Positions 42,139-51,403 are shown, numbered from the stretch's first letter. The stretch: 64,000 bases of DNA from Anaerotignum sp. MB30-C6 (GCF_030908465.1 NZ_CP133078.1:1240001-1304000), one strand, 5' to 3'. The notes: generated from the letters alone by a model not told the origin. Numbers and translations: made by a program.

Positions 42139-43077
42139 ATGAAAACTAAAGGAATCGATATCAGCACGTGGCAAAAACCAAGTCAGATAAACTATGACCA
42201 ACTTGCAAAAGAGGTTGATTTTGTCATTCTACGTGCAGGATACACCGGTCACGGTACAGGAGTGAGTTTACACAAAGATGATGCCTTTGAAAAACACTAC
42301 AAAGCCTTTCACGAGAGAGGTATTCCTATCGGTGTTTACTGGTACAGCTGTGCCAATACCAAAACCAAGGGCATAGCAGAAGCGAATAAATGCCTAGAAA
42401 TTATCAAAGGCAAGACCATCTCTTATCCCGTATTTATTGATACAGAGGATAATTATCACCAGCAACCAAGTGGCAAGAAAGCCATTACCGATGCTTTAGT
42501 AGGCTTTTGTGAAACCGTAGAAAATGCTGGATATTATGCTGGTATCTATGCGTCTAGTTCTTGGTTTCAAGATTTAACAGAACTGGATCGTATAGCACCT
42601 TATGATTTCTGGGTCGCTCAGTGGTCGAGTAAAGAACCGACACTTCGTCATGGTATCTGGCAGTACACAAGCAAAGGTAAACTAAGTGGTTACTCAGGAA
42701 ACTTAGACATGAATTATGCTTTTAAAGATTACAAAGCGATTATCCAAAGTGCAGGGCTTAATCATCTTGGGAAAGAAGAAAACGTACCTGCTCCTACAGA
42801 AAAGAAATCGGTCGAGCTGCTGGCCAAGGAAGTCATTCAAGGGTTATGGGGTAATGGTGAAGAACGAAAGAAACGCTTAACAGATGCAGGCTATGATTAT
42901 GCGGTGGTGCAATCAAAGGTCAATGAAATGCTATCTAGTAAAAAGTCTATTGATGCCATCGCAAAGGAAGTCATTCGTGGCGATTGGGGTAACGGACAAG
43001 ATCGAAAAAACAAACTTACAAATGCCGGCTATGACTACATTTCGGTACAAAAAAGGGTAAATGAACTCTTGAAATAA
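42139..43077 (+). CDS. GH25 lysozyme endolysin with two CW_7 repeats
   Basis: A 312-residue muramidase. Residues 1-205 are the GH25 barrel: KGIDISTWQ (catalytic Asp7), VYWYSCAN, FIDTEDN and FWVAQWSS. Two CW_7 (Cpl-7) wall-binding repeats follow, about 226-268 and 272-312, each with AKEVI.G.WGNG..RK..L..AGYDY. It lies 2 bases after the holin. CW_7 repeats recognise peptidoglycan broadly, so the lysin is not choline-dependent. Confidence 0.95.
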   Translation: MKTKGIDISTWQKPSQINYDQLAKEVDFVILRAGYTGHGTGVSLHKDDAFEKHYKAFHERGIPIGVYWYSCANTKTKGIAEANKCLEIIKGKTISYPVFIDTEDNYHQQPSGKKAITDALVGFCETVENAGYYAGIYASSSWFQDLTELDRIAPYDFWVAQWSSKEPTLRHGIWQYTSKGKLSGYSGNLDMNYAFKDYKAIIQSAGLNHLGKEENVPAPTEKKSVELLAKEVIQGLWGNGEERKKRLTDAGYDYAVVQSKVNEMLSSKKSIDAIAKEVIRGDWGNGQDRKNKLTNAGYDYISVQKRVNELLK

Positions 43078-43085
43078 GAACTAGT

Positions 43086-43134
43086 AAGAATGCCTATCAA
43101 GGAGTATTTCTCTTTGGTAGGCATTCTTTTTTTC
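43086..43134 (+). terminator. strong terminator after the lysin gene
   Basis: AGAATGCCTA and TAGGCATTCT pair perfectly (43088-43097 with 43118-43127), with a smaller internal stem and a run of seven or more Ts. It ends the late operon. Confidence 0.92.
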
Positions 43135-43136
43135 TA

Positions 43137-43175
43137 AACCGTCAGATTCTATTACCTCCCGTGGCTACTAGGTAG
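43137..43175 (+). repeat. 39-bp repeat copy 2, left edge of the polymerase module
   Basis: Reads N-R-Q-I-L-L-P-P-V-A-T-R-stop with no gene in front of it, a detached copy of the sigma-gene end at 11881-11919 (about 32 of 39 bases the same and equal length). It abuts the lysin terminator. A short hairpin AGGGC/GCCCT with an A-rich loop follows before the next gene. Confidence 0.8.
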
Positions 43176-43216
43176 AGGGCAACAAAAAAATCGCCCTTTG
43201 GAAAGAGGTGATGGAT

Positions 43217-43435
43217 ATGAAACACAATCTCAAAATTAGTGTTTCTAAGAAACCACAGACAGGCGGACTTGTTACCTACCGTAATGTGTCCGTAAGGGAA
43301 CGAATTCTTCGCTTTCTTTTAGGGAGTAAACAGCGTGTAACGATTGTGATTCCTGGAGATAGCATCGAGGAACTCTCTATCTGTGAAATGACGAAAGGAG
43401 GTACTGACCTTGAGCAAAATAAAATTACTGCTTGA
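43217..43435 (+). CDS. small phage protein preceding the DUF2800 gene
   Basis: A 72-residue basic protein; ATG 43217 lies seven bases after AGAGGTG. It has VTYRNVSVRERILRFLLGSK, a pattern found in small proteins at the head of DUF2800-DUF2815-polymerase modules. Its end overlaps the next gene. No function known. Confidence 0.7.
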   Translation: MKHNLKISVSKKPQTGGLVTYRNVSVRERILRFLLGSKQRVTIVIPGDSIEELSICEMTKGGTDLEQNKITA

Positions 43436-43727
43436 AGTGGTAAATGATATGCGAAGTCTTGCTGACAGCATACAGGCGGTTTGTAATGCAATGGCAGAAA
43501 GTGATTCTGCTCCCAAAGAAGTGCCTGCCACAAAGACAGAAACAGCAAACGAGCCGGATATCCCACTGGAAAAAGTGCGTATGGTACTTGCTGAAAAGAG
43601 CCAGATTGGGTTTACTGCCGAAGTGCGAGGACTCATTCAGAAGTATGGTGCAGACAAGTTAAGTGCTGTTGATAAGGCGTATTATTCTGACATCTTGAAA
43701 GATGCGGAGGGTCTTGGAAATGGGTAA
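43410..43727 (+). CDS. small acidic phage protein, unknown function
   Basis: A 105-residue protein with a TTG start after AAAGGAGG. It has a helical N-terminus, a low-complexity linker (residues 30-50) and a C-terminal helical motif, EVRGLIQKYGADKLSAVDKA. Relatives are sometimes labelled as recombination or rRNA-related proteins without good evidence. It overlaps DUF2800 by 8 bases. Confidence 0.65.
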   Translation: MSKIKLLLEVVNDMRSLADSIQAVCNAMAESDSAPKEVPATKTETANEPDIPLEKVRMVLAEKSQIGFTAEVRGLIQKYGADKLSAVDKAYYSDILKDAEGLGNG

Positions 43728-44856
43728 TCATGCAATATTATCTGCATCCTCATCCCACAGGTGGCTTAACTGCCTACCCTCTGCAAGACTTGAACTGGAG
43801 TTTGAAGACCAAAGTGGTGAGGCAGCAAAAGAAGGCACAGCGGCTCATGACCTGTGTGAACACAAACTAAAAAAGGCACTTCATATGAGAAGTCAGCGAC
43901 CTATCTCTGAGTATAACTCTGATGAGATGGAGGAATGTACAGATGCTTACGTGGACTTTGTTATGGAGCAGGTGGAACTTGCAAGAAAGTCTTGCACAGA
44001 TCCTATCGTTCTTATTGAACAACGTCTTGACTTTTCTTGTTATGTTCCAGACGGCTTTGGAACAGGAGACTGTGTAATCATTTCAGATGACAGACTTCAC
44101 ATCGTAGACTTTAAATATGGAATGGGTGTGCTAGTTGATGCAGTGGACAATCCACAGATGAAGCTCTATGCCCTAGGAGCACTTGGAATCTATGATCACC
44201 TGTACGACATCAAAGAAGTGTCCATGACGATCTTTCAGCCTAGAAGAGAAAATGTCAGCACCTGGACAATACCGGTGGAAGAACTAAAAGGCTGGGCGGA
44301 AGAGGAACTAAAGCCCAGAGCTGACAAAGCCTTCAACGGTGAGGGTGAATACATCCCCGGTCCATGGTGTACCTTCTGTAAAGCGGCAAACAGATGTCGG
44401 GCCAGAGCCGAAGAAAAGCTAAAACTTGCAGAGAAAGAATTCAAGATGCCACCTCTGCTGACGGATGCTGAGATAGAAGAAATCTTACTTATTCTTCCCG
44501 ACCTTACCAAGTGGGCGAATGAAATAACAGCCTATGCCACTGATGCAGCAGTCAATCACGGTAAAGAGTGGAACGGTTTTAAAGTTGTGGAAGGTCGCTC
44601 GGTTCGCAAGTACAAAGATGAAGGAGCCATTGCAGAAAAAGCCGTGGCAGGTGGATATAGGGACATTTACAGAAAGAGCCTTATTCCACTGACAGAGATG
44701 CAAAAACTGATGGGTAAATCCAAATTTGAGGAACTCCTCGGTGACCTCATTTACAAACCACCAGGTAAACCGACTCTTGTTCCCAATTCGGATAAAAGAC
44801 CGGCAATTAACGTAGCAGATGCTAAAAACGAATTTAACGAAATTATGGAGGATTAA
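43720..44856 (+). CDS. DUF2800 protein, RecB/Cas4-like exonuclease fold
   Basis: A 378-residue protein. Start ATG 43720 after GGAGGG. SASSSHRWLNCLPSARLE opens the family; GTGDCVIISDDRLHIVDFKY gives the Asp...Asp-x-Lys nuclease centre, and CTFCKAANRCRARAEE offers cysteines for an iron-sulphur clamp together with the N-terminal Cys. It is expected to resect double-stranded DNA ends and pass single strands to the DUF2815 protein next to it. Confidence 0.88.
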   Translation: MGNHAILSASSSHRWLNCLPSARLELEFEDQSGEAAKEGTAAHDLCEHKLKKALHMRSQRPISEYNSDEMEECTDAYVDFVMEQVELARKSCTDPIVLIEQRLDFSCYVPDGFGTGDCVIISDDRLHIVDFKYGMGVLVDAVDNPQMKLYALGALGIYDHLYDIKEVSMTIFQPRRENVSTWTIPVEELKGWAEEELKPRADKAFNGEGEYIPGPWCTFCKAANRCRARAEEKLKLAEKEFKMPPLLTDAEIEEILLILPDLTKWANEITAYATDAAVNHGKEWNGFKVVEGRSVRKYKDEGAIAEKAVAGGYRDIYRKSLIPLTEMQKLMGKSKFEELLGDLIYKPPGKPTLVPNSDKRPAINVADAKNEFNEIMED

Positions 44857-44861
44857 ATATT

Positions 44862-45413
44862 ATGGCAAATATGCAAAACAAAACAAAAGTTGTCACAGGT
44901 GTAAACTCAAGATTTTCTTACTTCCACGGATGGGAGCCTGTATCTATTAATGGTGGTGCAGAAAAGTACAGCGTATCCGTCCTTATTCCAAAGGATGACA
45001 AGGAAACCATTAATGCTATCCATGCAGCAGTTGATGCTGCCATTGAGGAAGGTATCGCAAAGTTTGGTGGTAAGAAACCTAATAAAGCTGCTATTAAACT
45101 ACCGCTGCGTGATGGAGATGTAGAGCGTGATGATGAGGCTTATAAAGGCCATTACTTCATCAATGCAAATAGCAAGACAGCGCCACAGATTGTAGATAAA
45201 AGTGTTAAGCCGATACTGGATCGCAGTGAGGTGTATAGCGGTTGTTATGGCAGGGTTTCTCTTAACTTCTATGCTTTCAACTCAAATGGTAATAAAGGTG
45301 TAGCTTGTGGTCTTGGTAACATTCAAAAAATTAGAGACGGAGAACCTCTAGGCGGTAAGACTTCTGCAGTAGATGATTTTACGACTCTTGTCGATGATGA
45401 CTTCCTTGCCTAA
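44862..45413 (+). CDS. DUF2815 protein, single-strand DNA-binding/annealing type
   Basis: A 183-residue protein with VVTGVNSRFSYFHGWEP and GCYGRVSLNFYAFNSNGNKG, typical of DUF2815. In phages it pairs with DUF2800 as a two-component recombination system. It starts 5 bases after the DUF2800 stop. The OB-like fold is inferred, not seen directly. Confidence 0.88.
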   Translation: MANMQNKTKVVTGVNSRFSYFHGWEPVSINGGAEKYSVSVLIPKDDKETINAIHAAVDAAIEEGIAKFGGKKPNKAAIKLPLRDGDVERDDEAYKGHYFINANSKTAPQIVDKSVKPILDRSEVYSGCYGRVSLNFYAFNSNGNKGVACGLGNIQKIRDGEPLGGKTSAVDDFTTLVDDDFLA

Positions 45414-45432
45414 TAGAAACAATAAACTTGAC

Positions 45433-45466
45433 GGTGGTGGAGGTCTTCCCTCTGCCACCTTTTTTC
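45433..45466 (+). terminator. hairpin between DUF2815 and DNA polymerase
   Basis: An 11-bp stem with two wobbles (45433-45443 with 45449-45459) is followed by six Ts. It would reduce polymerase expression relative to the upstream recombination genes. Confidence 0.75.
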
Positions 45467-45486
45467 ATTTAGGAAAGGTGGTAGCT

Positions 45487-47427
45487 ATGAAGAACTTAGA
45501 AATTGATATCGAAACCTATTCATCTACCAATCTACAAAAAAGTGGTGTTTATCGTTACGTAGAAGCAGATGATTTTGAGGTGATGCTGTTTGGTTATGCG
45601 GTTGACGGTGATGAAGTTAAGGTCATCGATTTGATGAATGGAGAAAAGATTCCAAAAGAAATCCTAGATGCCTTAACCGATGAAACCATTACGAAGTGGG
45701 CATTTAATGCTCAGTTTGAGCGAGTATGCCTTTCACGTTATTTGGGCTATCCCACTGGGACTTATCTAAATCCTTCCTCATGGAAATGTTCCATGGTTTG
45801 GTCTGCCTATATGGGTTTACCACTTTCTTTAGAAGGTGTAGGTGCAGTGCTAGGGCTTGAAAAACAAAAGCTGACAGAGGGTAAAGACCTGATCCGTTAC
45901 TTTTGTGTTCCCTGTACTCCAACAAAAATAAATGGTGGTAGAACCCGTAACCTACCTACTGATGAAATCGATAAATGGCAAAAGTTCAAAGCATATAACA
46001 AACGTGATGTGGAGGCAGAAATACAGATACAACAAAGATTGATCAAGTTTCCAGTGCCAGAAGACATCTGGGTTGAGTATCATCTCGACCAAGAAATCAA
46101 CGATCGAGGCATAAAGGTGGATATGGATTTTGTTAAGCAGGCCATCGCCATGGATGACATCTCTCATGAAAAACTACTAACCGTCATGCAGCAGATAACA
46201 AATCTCGATAACCCTAACTCCGTACAACAGATGAAAGGATGGCTCTCTGAAAACGGTCTAGAGATGGAGACACTCGGTAAGAAGGCGGTTGCAGAGAAAC
46301 TTAAGGAAACCGATGGTGAACTAAATGAAGTTCTTTCACTTCGTCAGCAACTGGCAAAATCCTCAGTAAAGAAATATACAGCAATGGAAAATGCGGTTTG
46401 TGCAGATTCTCGCGCCAGGGGAATGTTTCAGTTTTATGGAGCTAACAGAACCGGTCGCTTTGCCGGTAGGCTAGTGCAATTACAAAATCTCCCTCAGAAC
46501 CATATGCCAGATTTAAAAGAGGCGCGAACTATTGTCAGAAATGGTGATGTTGAAACACTAGAACTGCTCTATGAAGATATACCCGATACACTCTCACAAC
46601 TAATTCGTACAGCCTTTGTACCAAAAGAAGGTCATAAGTTTATTGTGGCTGACTTTTCAGCCATTGAGGCTCGTGTGCTTTCATGGCTTGCAGGTGAGAC
46701 ATGGCGAACGGATGTATTTGCTAGTGGTGGTGATATCTACTGTGCATCTGCCTCACAGATGTTTGGTGTTTCCGTTGAAAAGCATGGTGTGAACGGTCAC
46801 TTGAGACAGAAGGGTAAAATTGCTGAATTGGCACTTGGCTATGGTGGTTCTGTTGGTGCATTAAAAGCCATGGGCGCATTAGAGATGGGGCTTGAAGAGG
46901 AAGAATTAAAACCGCTTGTGAATGCCTGGAGAATGTCTAATCCCAACATCACACAGTTCTGGTGGGATGTAGATCGGGCGGCTAAACAATGCGTAAAGGA
47001 AAATAAATCACAAGAAACCCATAGCATCGAGTTTCATTGTCTTAGTGGCATGCTTTTTATCATTCTTCCCTCAGGTAGACGGCTTGCCTATGTAAAACCT
47101 CGAATCGGTGAGAATCAGTTTGGTGGTGAGTCTGTTACCTATGAAGGAGTAGGTGGAACAAAGAAATGGGAGCGTCTTGAAAGTTACGGTCCTAAGTTTG
47201 TAGAGAATATTGTTCAAGCTATATCCCGTGATATTTTGATGTATTCAATGAAGATGCTTAGTACTTATCGTATTGTGGCTCATGTCCATGATGAAGTCAT
47301 TATTGAAGCCAATACTCAAATATCTGTTACTGAAGTATGTAAACAGATGAGTCAAGTGCCACCTTGGGCAAAAGGGCTGCTCCTTGATGCCGATGGCTAT
47401 GAATGTGAATTTTATCAAAAAGATTAA
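45487..47427 (+). CDS. phage family A DNA polymerase
   Basis: A 646-residue polymerase. Residues 1-190 are a DnaQ-like 3'-5' exonuclease (EIDIETYS with the first Asp/Glu). The polymerase has motif A VADFSAIEARVLSWLAGE, motif B RQKGKIAELALGYGG and motif C AHVHDEVIIEA, all intact. ATG 45487 follows AGGAAAGGTGG. In most phages of this type it lies near VapE; here it is over 30 kb away in the module bounded by 39-bp repeats. Confidence 0.94.
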   Translation: MKNLEIDIETYSSTNLQKSGVYRYVEADDFEVMLFGYAVDGDEVKVIDLMNGEKIPKEILDALTDETITKWAFNAQFERVCLSRYLGYPTGTYLNPSSWKCSMVWSAYMGLPLSLEGVGAVLGLEKQKLTEGKDLIRYFCVPCTPTKINGGRTRNLPTDEIDKWQKFKAYNKRDVEAEIQIQQRLIKFPVPEDIWVEYHLDQEINDRGIKVDMDFVKQAIAMDDISHEKLLTVMQQITNLDNPNSVQQMKGWLSENGLEMETLGKKAVAEKLKETDGELNEVLSLRQQLAKSSVKKYTAMENAVCADSRARGMFQFYGANRTGRFAGRLVQLQNLPQNHMPDLKEARTIVRNGDVETLELLYEDIPDTLSQLIRTAFVPKEGHKFIVADFSAIEARVLSWLAGETWRTDVFASGGDIYCASASQMFGVSVEKHGVNGHLRQKGKIAELALGYGGSVGALKAMGALEMGLEEEELKPLVNAWRMSNPNITQFWWDVDRAAKQCVKENKSQETHSIEFHCLSGMLFIILPSGRRLAYVKPRIGENQFGGESVTYEGVGGTKKWERLESYGPKFVENIVQAISRDILMYSMKMLSTYRIVAHVHDEVIIEANTQISVTEVCKQMSQVPPWAKGLLLDADGYECEFYQKD

Positions 47428-47430
47428 TGA

Positions 47431-47480
47431 AATCATCAGATTTCACCTCCTGCCATGGCTACTAGGTAGGAGGTGTTTTT
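47431..47480 (+). repeat. 39-bp repeat copy 3 forming a hairpin over a ribosome binding site
   Basis: Bases 47431-47469 read N-H-Q-I-S-P-P-A-M-A-T-R-stop, in frame with but beyond the polymerase stop. CACCTCCT (47444-47451) pairs perfectly with AGGAGGTG (47468-47475), which is the ribosome binding site of the next gene and is followed by TTTTT. The first base pair is C-G here and G-C in copy 1, a compensatory change. Confidence 0.75.
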
Positions 47481-47482
47481 CT

Positions 47483-47698
47483 ATGAACATTTATGAAGTA
47501 AAAGATGGTTGTCCGTTAAAGGGTAAGACCGAGCAGATGACAGAGGAAGAATTACAAAAGGAATATGATTTTCACATAGCGGAGAGCATTGTCGCAAACC
47601 TATATAAAGAAGGCAAAATCACAGCGGATGAATTACACAAAATATCAGCCTTGAACAGGCAGAAATTCTCTCCCCGTTTAGCCGAGATTATGTCCTAA
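47483..47698 (+). CDS. small protein with SHOCT-like helical end
   Basis: A 71-residue protein: MNIYEVKDGCPLKG then EEELQKEYDFHIAESIVANL and EGKITADELHKISALNRQKF, which resembles a short SHOCT motif. Its ribosome binding site is inside the hairpin of the preceding repeat. It is located directly before the recombinases in many related elements. Function unknown. Confidence 0.75.
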   Translation: MNIYEVKDGCPLKGKTEQMTEEELQKEYDFHIAESIVANLYKEGKITADELHKISALNRQKFSPRLAEIMS

Positions 47699-47736
47699 AA
47701 AGCTTGCTATTAATAGCTTTTAGAGTGATGTATGTA
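47697..47736 (+). repeat. promoter-like repeat, copy 2, before the recombinases
   Basis: AAAAAGCTTGCTAT and the AGAGTGATGTATGTA end match 23317-23356. It sits 20 bases before the first recombinase start and forms an AGCT-type hairpin. TTGCTA and ATGTAT are spaced 18 bases. Confidence 0.5.
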
Positions 47737-47759
47737 ATGGGCGAAAGCGAGGTGAGATG

Positions 47760-49322
47760 ATGAAAAAGATAACAAAAATAGATGAACTGCCCCAGGGACA
47801 ACTACCTAATACGAAACTTAGGGTTGCCGCCTATGCCAGGGTCTCAACCGATAGTGATGAACAGCTTGAAAGCCTTAAAGCACAGCGTGAACACTATGAG
47901 CGCTATATTAAGTCTAATCCAGAATGGGTATTTGCTGGTCTTTATTATGACGAAGGGATCTCCGGCACCAAGATGGAGAAACGGACTGAACTGCTCCGTA
48001 TGATACGAGATTGTAAGCAAGGTCGGATTGATTTTATTATCACCAAATCAATCAGCCGCTTTGCTCGTAATACAGTAGATTGTCTAGAGTTAGTACGAAA
48101 ACTGATTGATATCGGTGTTTATATTTATTTTGAAAAAGAGAATCTAAATACGGGTGATATGGAAAGTGAACTGATGCTTTCTATACTTTCAGGGTTTGCT
48201 GCAGAAGAGTCTGCATCCATTTCACAAAACTCAACATGGTCCATTCAAAAGAGATTTCAAAACGGCAGTTATGTAGGTACTCCACCCTATGGATATACCA
48301 ATATAGATGGTGAAATGGTAATCGTCCCAGAAGAAGCAGAAATCATCAAACGTATTTTTGCAGAGTGCCTTTCAGGGAAAGGTGGAGGTACTATAGCAAG
48401 AGGTTTGAACAAAGACAAAATCCCTGCAAGTAGAGGTAATCATTGGAGTGCAGGTACGGTGATAGACATGCTTCGAAACGAAAAATATATGGGTGATGTC
48501 CTACTACAAAAGACTTACACCGATAGTAACTACAATCGCCATCCAAATACAGGCGAAAAAGACCAGTACTATTACAAGGACAATCATGAAGCAATTATTA
48601 GTAGAGAAGACTTTGCTAAGGCGCAAGATCTCATTGATGAGAGAGCCAAGATGAAGTGTAAGGGCGTGAAAAAGAACGTTTATCTTAATCGATATGCTTT
48701 AAGTGGCAAGATGGTCTGTGGAGAGTGTGGTCGCAATTTCAGGAGAAAGACAAATTACTCAGTTGGCAGGAGCTACATTGCTTGGAGTTGCATCGGTCAT
48801 ATCGAAGACAAAGAGAGCTGCTCCATGTTGTTTCTGCGAGATGGGGAAATCAAAGCCACATTTACAACCATGATGAATAAGCTTGCTTTCAGTAACAAGC
48901 TAATCCTAGAGCCACTTTTCAAATCAATTAGCCAAATAGATGAAGAAAGCGACCGTGAAAGAATGGACGCTATTGATAAGCGACTGGAACAATTAATGGA
49001 AGAACGCAATACCCTTATTACACTGATGGCCAAAGGTTTCCTGGAGCCAGCTCTTTTTAATCAGGAACGAAATGTTTTAGATAGTGAGATGAAAAATCTT
49101 TCAACTGAAAAAACAAACCTGGTAACGAACTCTACGAGTGGGGTTTTACGAGCAAACGATATAAAGGACCTCATTGATTACGTGTCAGCAGATAATTTTA
49201 ATGGTGACTACACGGAAGAGATATTTGAAGAATTTGTAGAGAACATCATTGTAAATTCCAGGGATGAGCTGACATTCAATTTGAAATGCGGTCTTTCCCT
49301 GAAAGAAAAGGTGGTGAGATAA
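47760..49322 (+). CDS. large serine recombinase 1
   Basis: A 520-residue integrase. The catalytic domain is at 20-165 with Ser29 in AAYARVSTD and the SISRFARNT motif. The recombinase domain is at about 180-290 ([20 protein letters not shown]), then a zinc ribbon CGECGRNFRRK with later Cys residues, and a coiled coil at about 395-460. ATG 47760 is favoured over 47757 by spacing from GAGGTGAG. It is followed immediately by a recombinase-domain-only gene and a second serine recombinase; in related elements the two act together for integration and excision. Confidence 0.93.
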   Translation: MKKITKIDELPQGQLPNTKLRVAAYARVSTDSDEQLESLKAQREHYERYIKSNPEWVFAGLYYDEGISGTKMEKRTELLRMIRDCKQGRIDFIITKSISRFARNTVDCLELVRKLIDIGVYIYFEKENLNTGDMESELMLSILSGFAAEESASISQNSTWSIQKRFQNGSYVGTPPYGYTNIDGEMVIVPEEAEIIKRIFAECLSGKGGGTIARGLNKDKIPASRGNHWSAGTVIDMLRNEKYMGDVLLQKTYTDSNYNRHPNTGEKDQYYYKDNHEAIISREDFAKAQDLIDERAKMKCKGVKKNVYLNRYALSGKMVCGECGRNFRRKTNYSVGRSYIAWSCIGHIEDKESCSMLFLRDGEIKATFTTMMNKLAFSNKLILEPLFKSISQIDEESDRERMDAIDKRLEQLMEERNTLITLMAKGFLEPALFNQERNVLDSEMKNLSTEKTNLVTNSTSGVLRANDIKDLIDYVSADNFNGDYTEEIFEEFVENIIVNSRDELTFNLKCGLSLKEKVVR

Positions 49323-49739
49323 ATGGCATATATTCCATATGGATACAAAATTCAAGATGGAGTGGTTACTGTCGATGAAAAGGCAGCAGGTCAAGTAAAG
49401 GCATTCTTTGAGAAATACATATCAGGACTTTCCCTTACAGTGGCTGGCGAACAGGCAGGTATTGATAAGACACATTCTGTGATGGGTCGCATTTTGAAAA
49501 ACGTCAACTACCTTGGAAATGATACGTATCCAGCAATTATTGATAAAGAGATATTTGATAAAGCTGAAGAAGTTAGAGATAAGCGTGCAAAGGATTTAGG
49601 ACGAGTGGTAGAGCTTGCCGCTTTCACCTCTCCCCCTCCTAAAGAACGATTTAAAATGAGAAAGGCAGATAATAAGATGCCAGTTGATCCTTTTGAACGA
49701 GCAGAATACTTATATAGTCTGATAGAAAGCGAGGAATAA
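49323..49739 (+). CDS. recombinase-domain-only protein (no catalytic domain)
   Basis: A 138-residue protein that begins at once with [20 protein letters not shown] and continues [40 protein letters not shown]. This is the DNA-binding recombinase domain of serine integrases without the Ser domain, zinc ribbon or coiled coil. It starts directly after the first recombinase stop and ends one base before the second. It may modulate site choice or direction of recombination by binding att half-sites. Confidence 0.8.
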   Translation: MAYIPYGYKIQDGVVTVDEKAAGQVKAFFEKYISGLSLTVAGEQAGIDKTHSVMGRILKNVNYLGNDTYPAIIDKEIFDKAEEVRDKRAKDLGRVVELAAFTSPPPKERFKMRKADNKMPVDPFERAEYLYSLIESEE

Positions 49740-49740
49740 A

Positions 49741-51321
49741 GTGACAGAGAAAAATATAATGGTTATTCCTGCTCGTAAAAGAGTAGGAAGTACAGCCGCA
49801 AAAGAAAAGATAAAGAAACTTCGTGTTGCTGCCTATTGCCGTGTTTCTACAGAAACAGAAGAACAAAATTCTAGCTATGAGGTTCAGGTCGCACACTATA
49901 CAGAGTTTATAAAGAAAAATAATGAATGGGAGTTTGCCGGTATCTTTGCAGATGATGGTATCTCTGGTACGAACACTAAAAAGCGTGACGAATTTATTCG
50001 CATGATTGCAGAGTGTATGGACGGTAACATCGACATGGTTATTACAAAATCCATCAGCCGATTTGCGCGTAACACCCTAGACTGCCTTCAATACATTAGA
50101 CAGCTCAAGGATAAGAACATATCCGTCTATTTTGAAAAAGAGAACATCAACACCATGGATGCCAAAGGTGAGGTTTTGCTGACGATTATGGCATCTTTGG
50201 CACAACAGGAAAGCCAGAGCCTTTCACAAAACGTTAAGCTTGGGCTACAGTACCGATACCAACAAGGAAAGGTGCAGGTCAACCATAAGCGATTTATGGG
50301 CTACACCAAAGATGAAGATGGAAATTTAATCATTGTTCCCGAAGAAGCTGAGATTATCAAACGCATCTACCGAGAATACCTTGAAGGTCAGAGTCTAGTG
50401 GGCATTGGTCGAGCCCTTGAAAAGGATGGTATTTTAACAGCAGCGGGAAAACCAAGATGGCGACCAGAATCAGTTAAGAAGATACTTCATAACGAAAAAT
50501 ACATCGGAGATGCCCTCTTACAAAAGACTGTAACTGTAAATTTTCTAACCAAGAAACGAGTTAAGAATGAAGGTCATCTTCCCCAGTATTATGTTGAAAA
50601 TAGCCATGAGGCGATTATTCCTAAAGAGTTATTTTTGCAGGTGCAAGAAGAGATTCATCGAAGAAGCAATATCTACACAGGAGAAGGCAAGAACAAACGA
50701 ATTTATAGTAGTAAGTACGCTTTAAGTGCCATTACCTTCTGTGGAGATTGTGGCGATATTTATAGGAGAACATATTGGAATATTCACGGCAGAAAAGAAT
50801 TTGTCTGGCGATGTGTGACTAGAATCGAGCAAGGTCCTGAAGTTTGTAAGAACCGAACTGTAAAAGAAGATGAACTCTATGGTGCTGTTATGACTGCGAT
50901 TAATAAACTGCTTGCAGGTGGCAATAACATGATAAAAACACTGGAAGAAAATATTCATGCTGTGATTGGCGAAACCACAGAGTATCAGATATCAGAGATT
51001 AACAACTTGCTAGAAGAAAAGCAAAAAGAACTCATCAAGCTGGCTAATAAGGGTCAAGATTATGAACACCTAGCAGATGAAATTGATGAGCTGAGAGACA
51101 AGCGACATGCCCTTTTAGTAGAAGATGCCTCTCTCAGTGGCGAGAACGAGCGAATCGATGAATTGATTGAATTTATCCGCAAGAACAAATTCCGCACCTT
51201 AGAATATGATGATAAGCTTGTGAGGAAGATAATCCAGAATGTTACAGTCTACGAAGATAACTTCATCATAGCTTTCAAATCTGGCATTGAAATGGAAATA
51301 TGTAAATGTTGTGATATATGA
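49741..51321 (+). CDS. large serine recombinase 2
   Basis: A 526-residue integrase with a GTG start. Ser36 is in [25 protein letters not shown] follows, the recombinase domain contains [16 protein letters not shown], and the zinc ribbon is [14 protein letters not shown], followed by a long coiled coil (about 400-470). It differs clearly from recombinase 1, so the pair is not a recent duplication. It is the last gene before the resistance segment. Confidence 0.93.
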   Translation: MTEKNIMVIPARKRVGSTAAKEKIKKLRVAAYCRVSTETEEQNSSYEVQVAHYTEFIKKNNEWEFAGIFADDGISGTNTKKRDEFIRMIAECMDGNIDMVITKSISRFARNTLDCLQYIRQLKDKNISVYFEKENINTMDAKGEVLLTIMASLAQQESQSLSQNVKLGLQYRYQQGKVQVNHKRFMGYTKDEDGNLIIVPEEAEIIKRIYREYLEGQSLVGIGRALEKDGILTAAGKPRWRPESVKKILHNEKYIGDALLQKTVTVNFLTKKRVKNEGHLPQYYVENSHEAIIPKELFLQVQEEIHRRSNIYTGEGKNKRIYSSKYALSAITFCGDCGDIYRRTYWNIHGRKEFVWRCVTRIEQGPEVCKNRTVKEDELYGAVMTAINKLLAGGNNMIKTLEENIHAVIGETTEYQISEINNLLEEKQKELIKLANKGQDYEHLADEIDELRDKRHALLVEDASLSGENERIDELIEFIRKNKFRTLEYDDKLVRKIIQNVTVYEDNFIIAFKSGIEMEICKCCDI

Positions 51322-51403
51322 AGATAAACTCACGTTAAATTCAAATCAAAAGTCAGAATTGATATAGAGTTGTAATCTTTAGAAAGAAAGCAGAAAAATT
51401 ATA

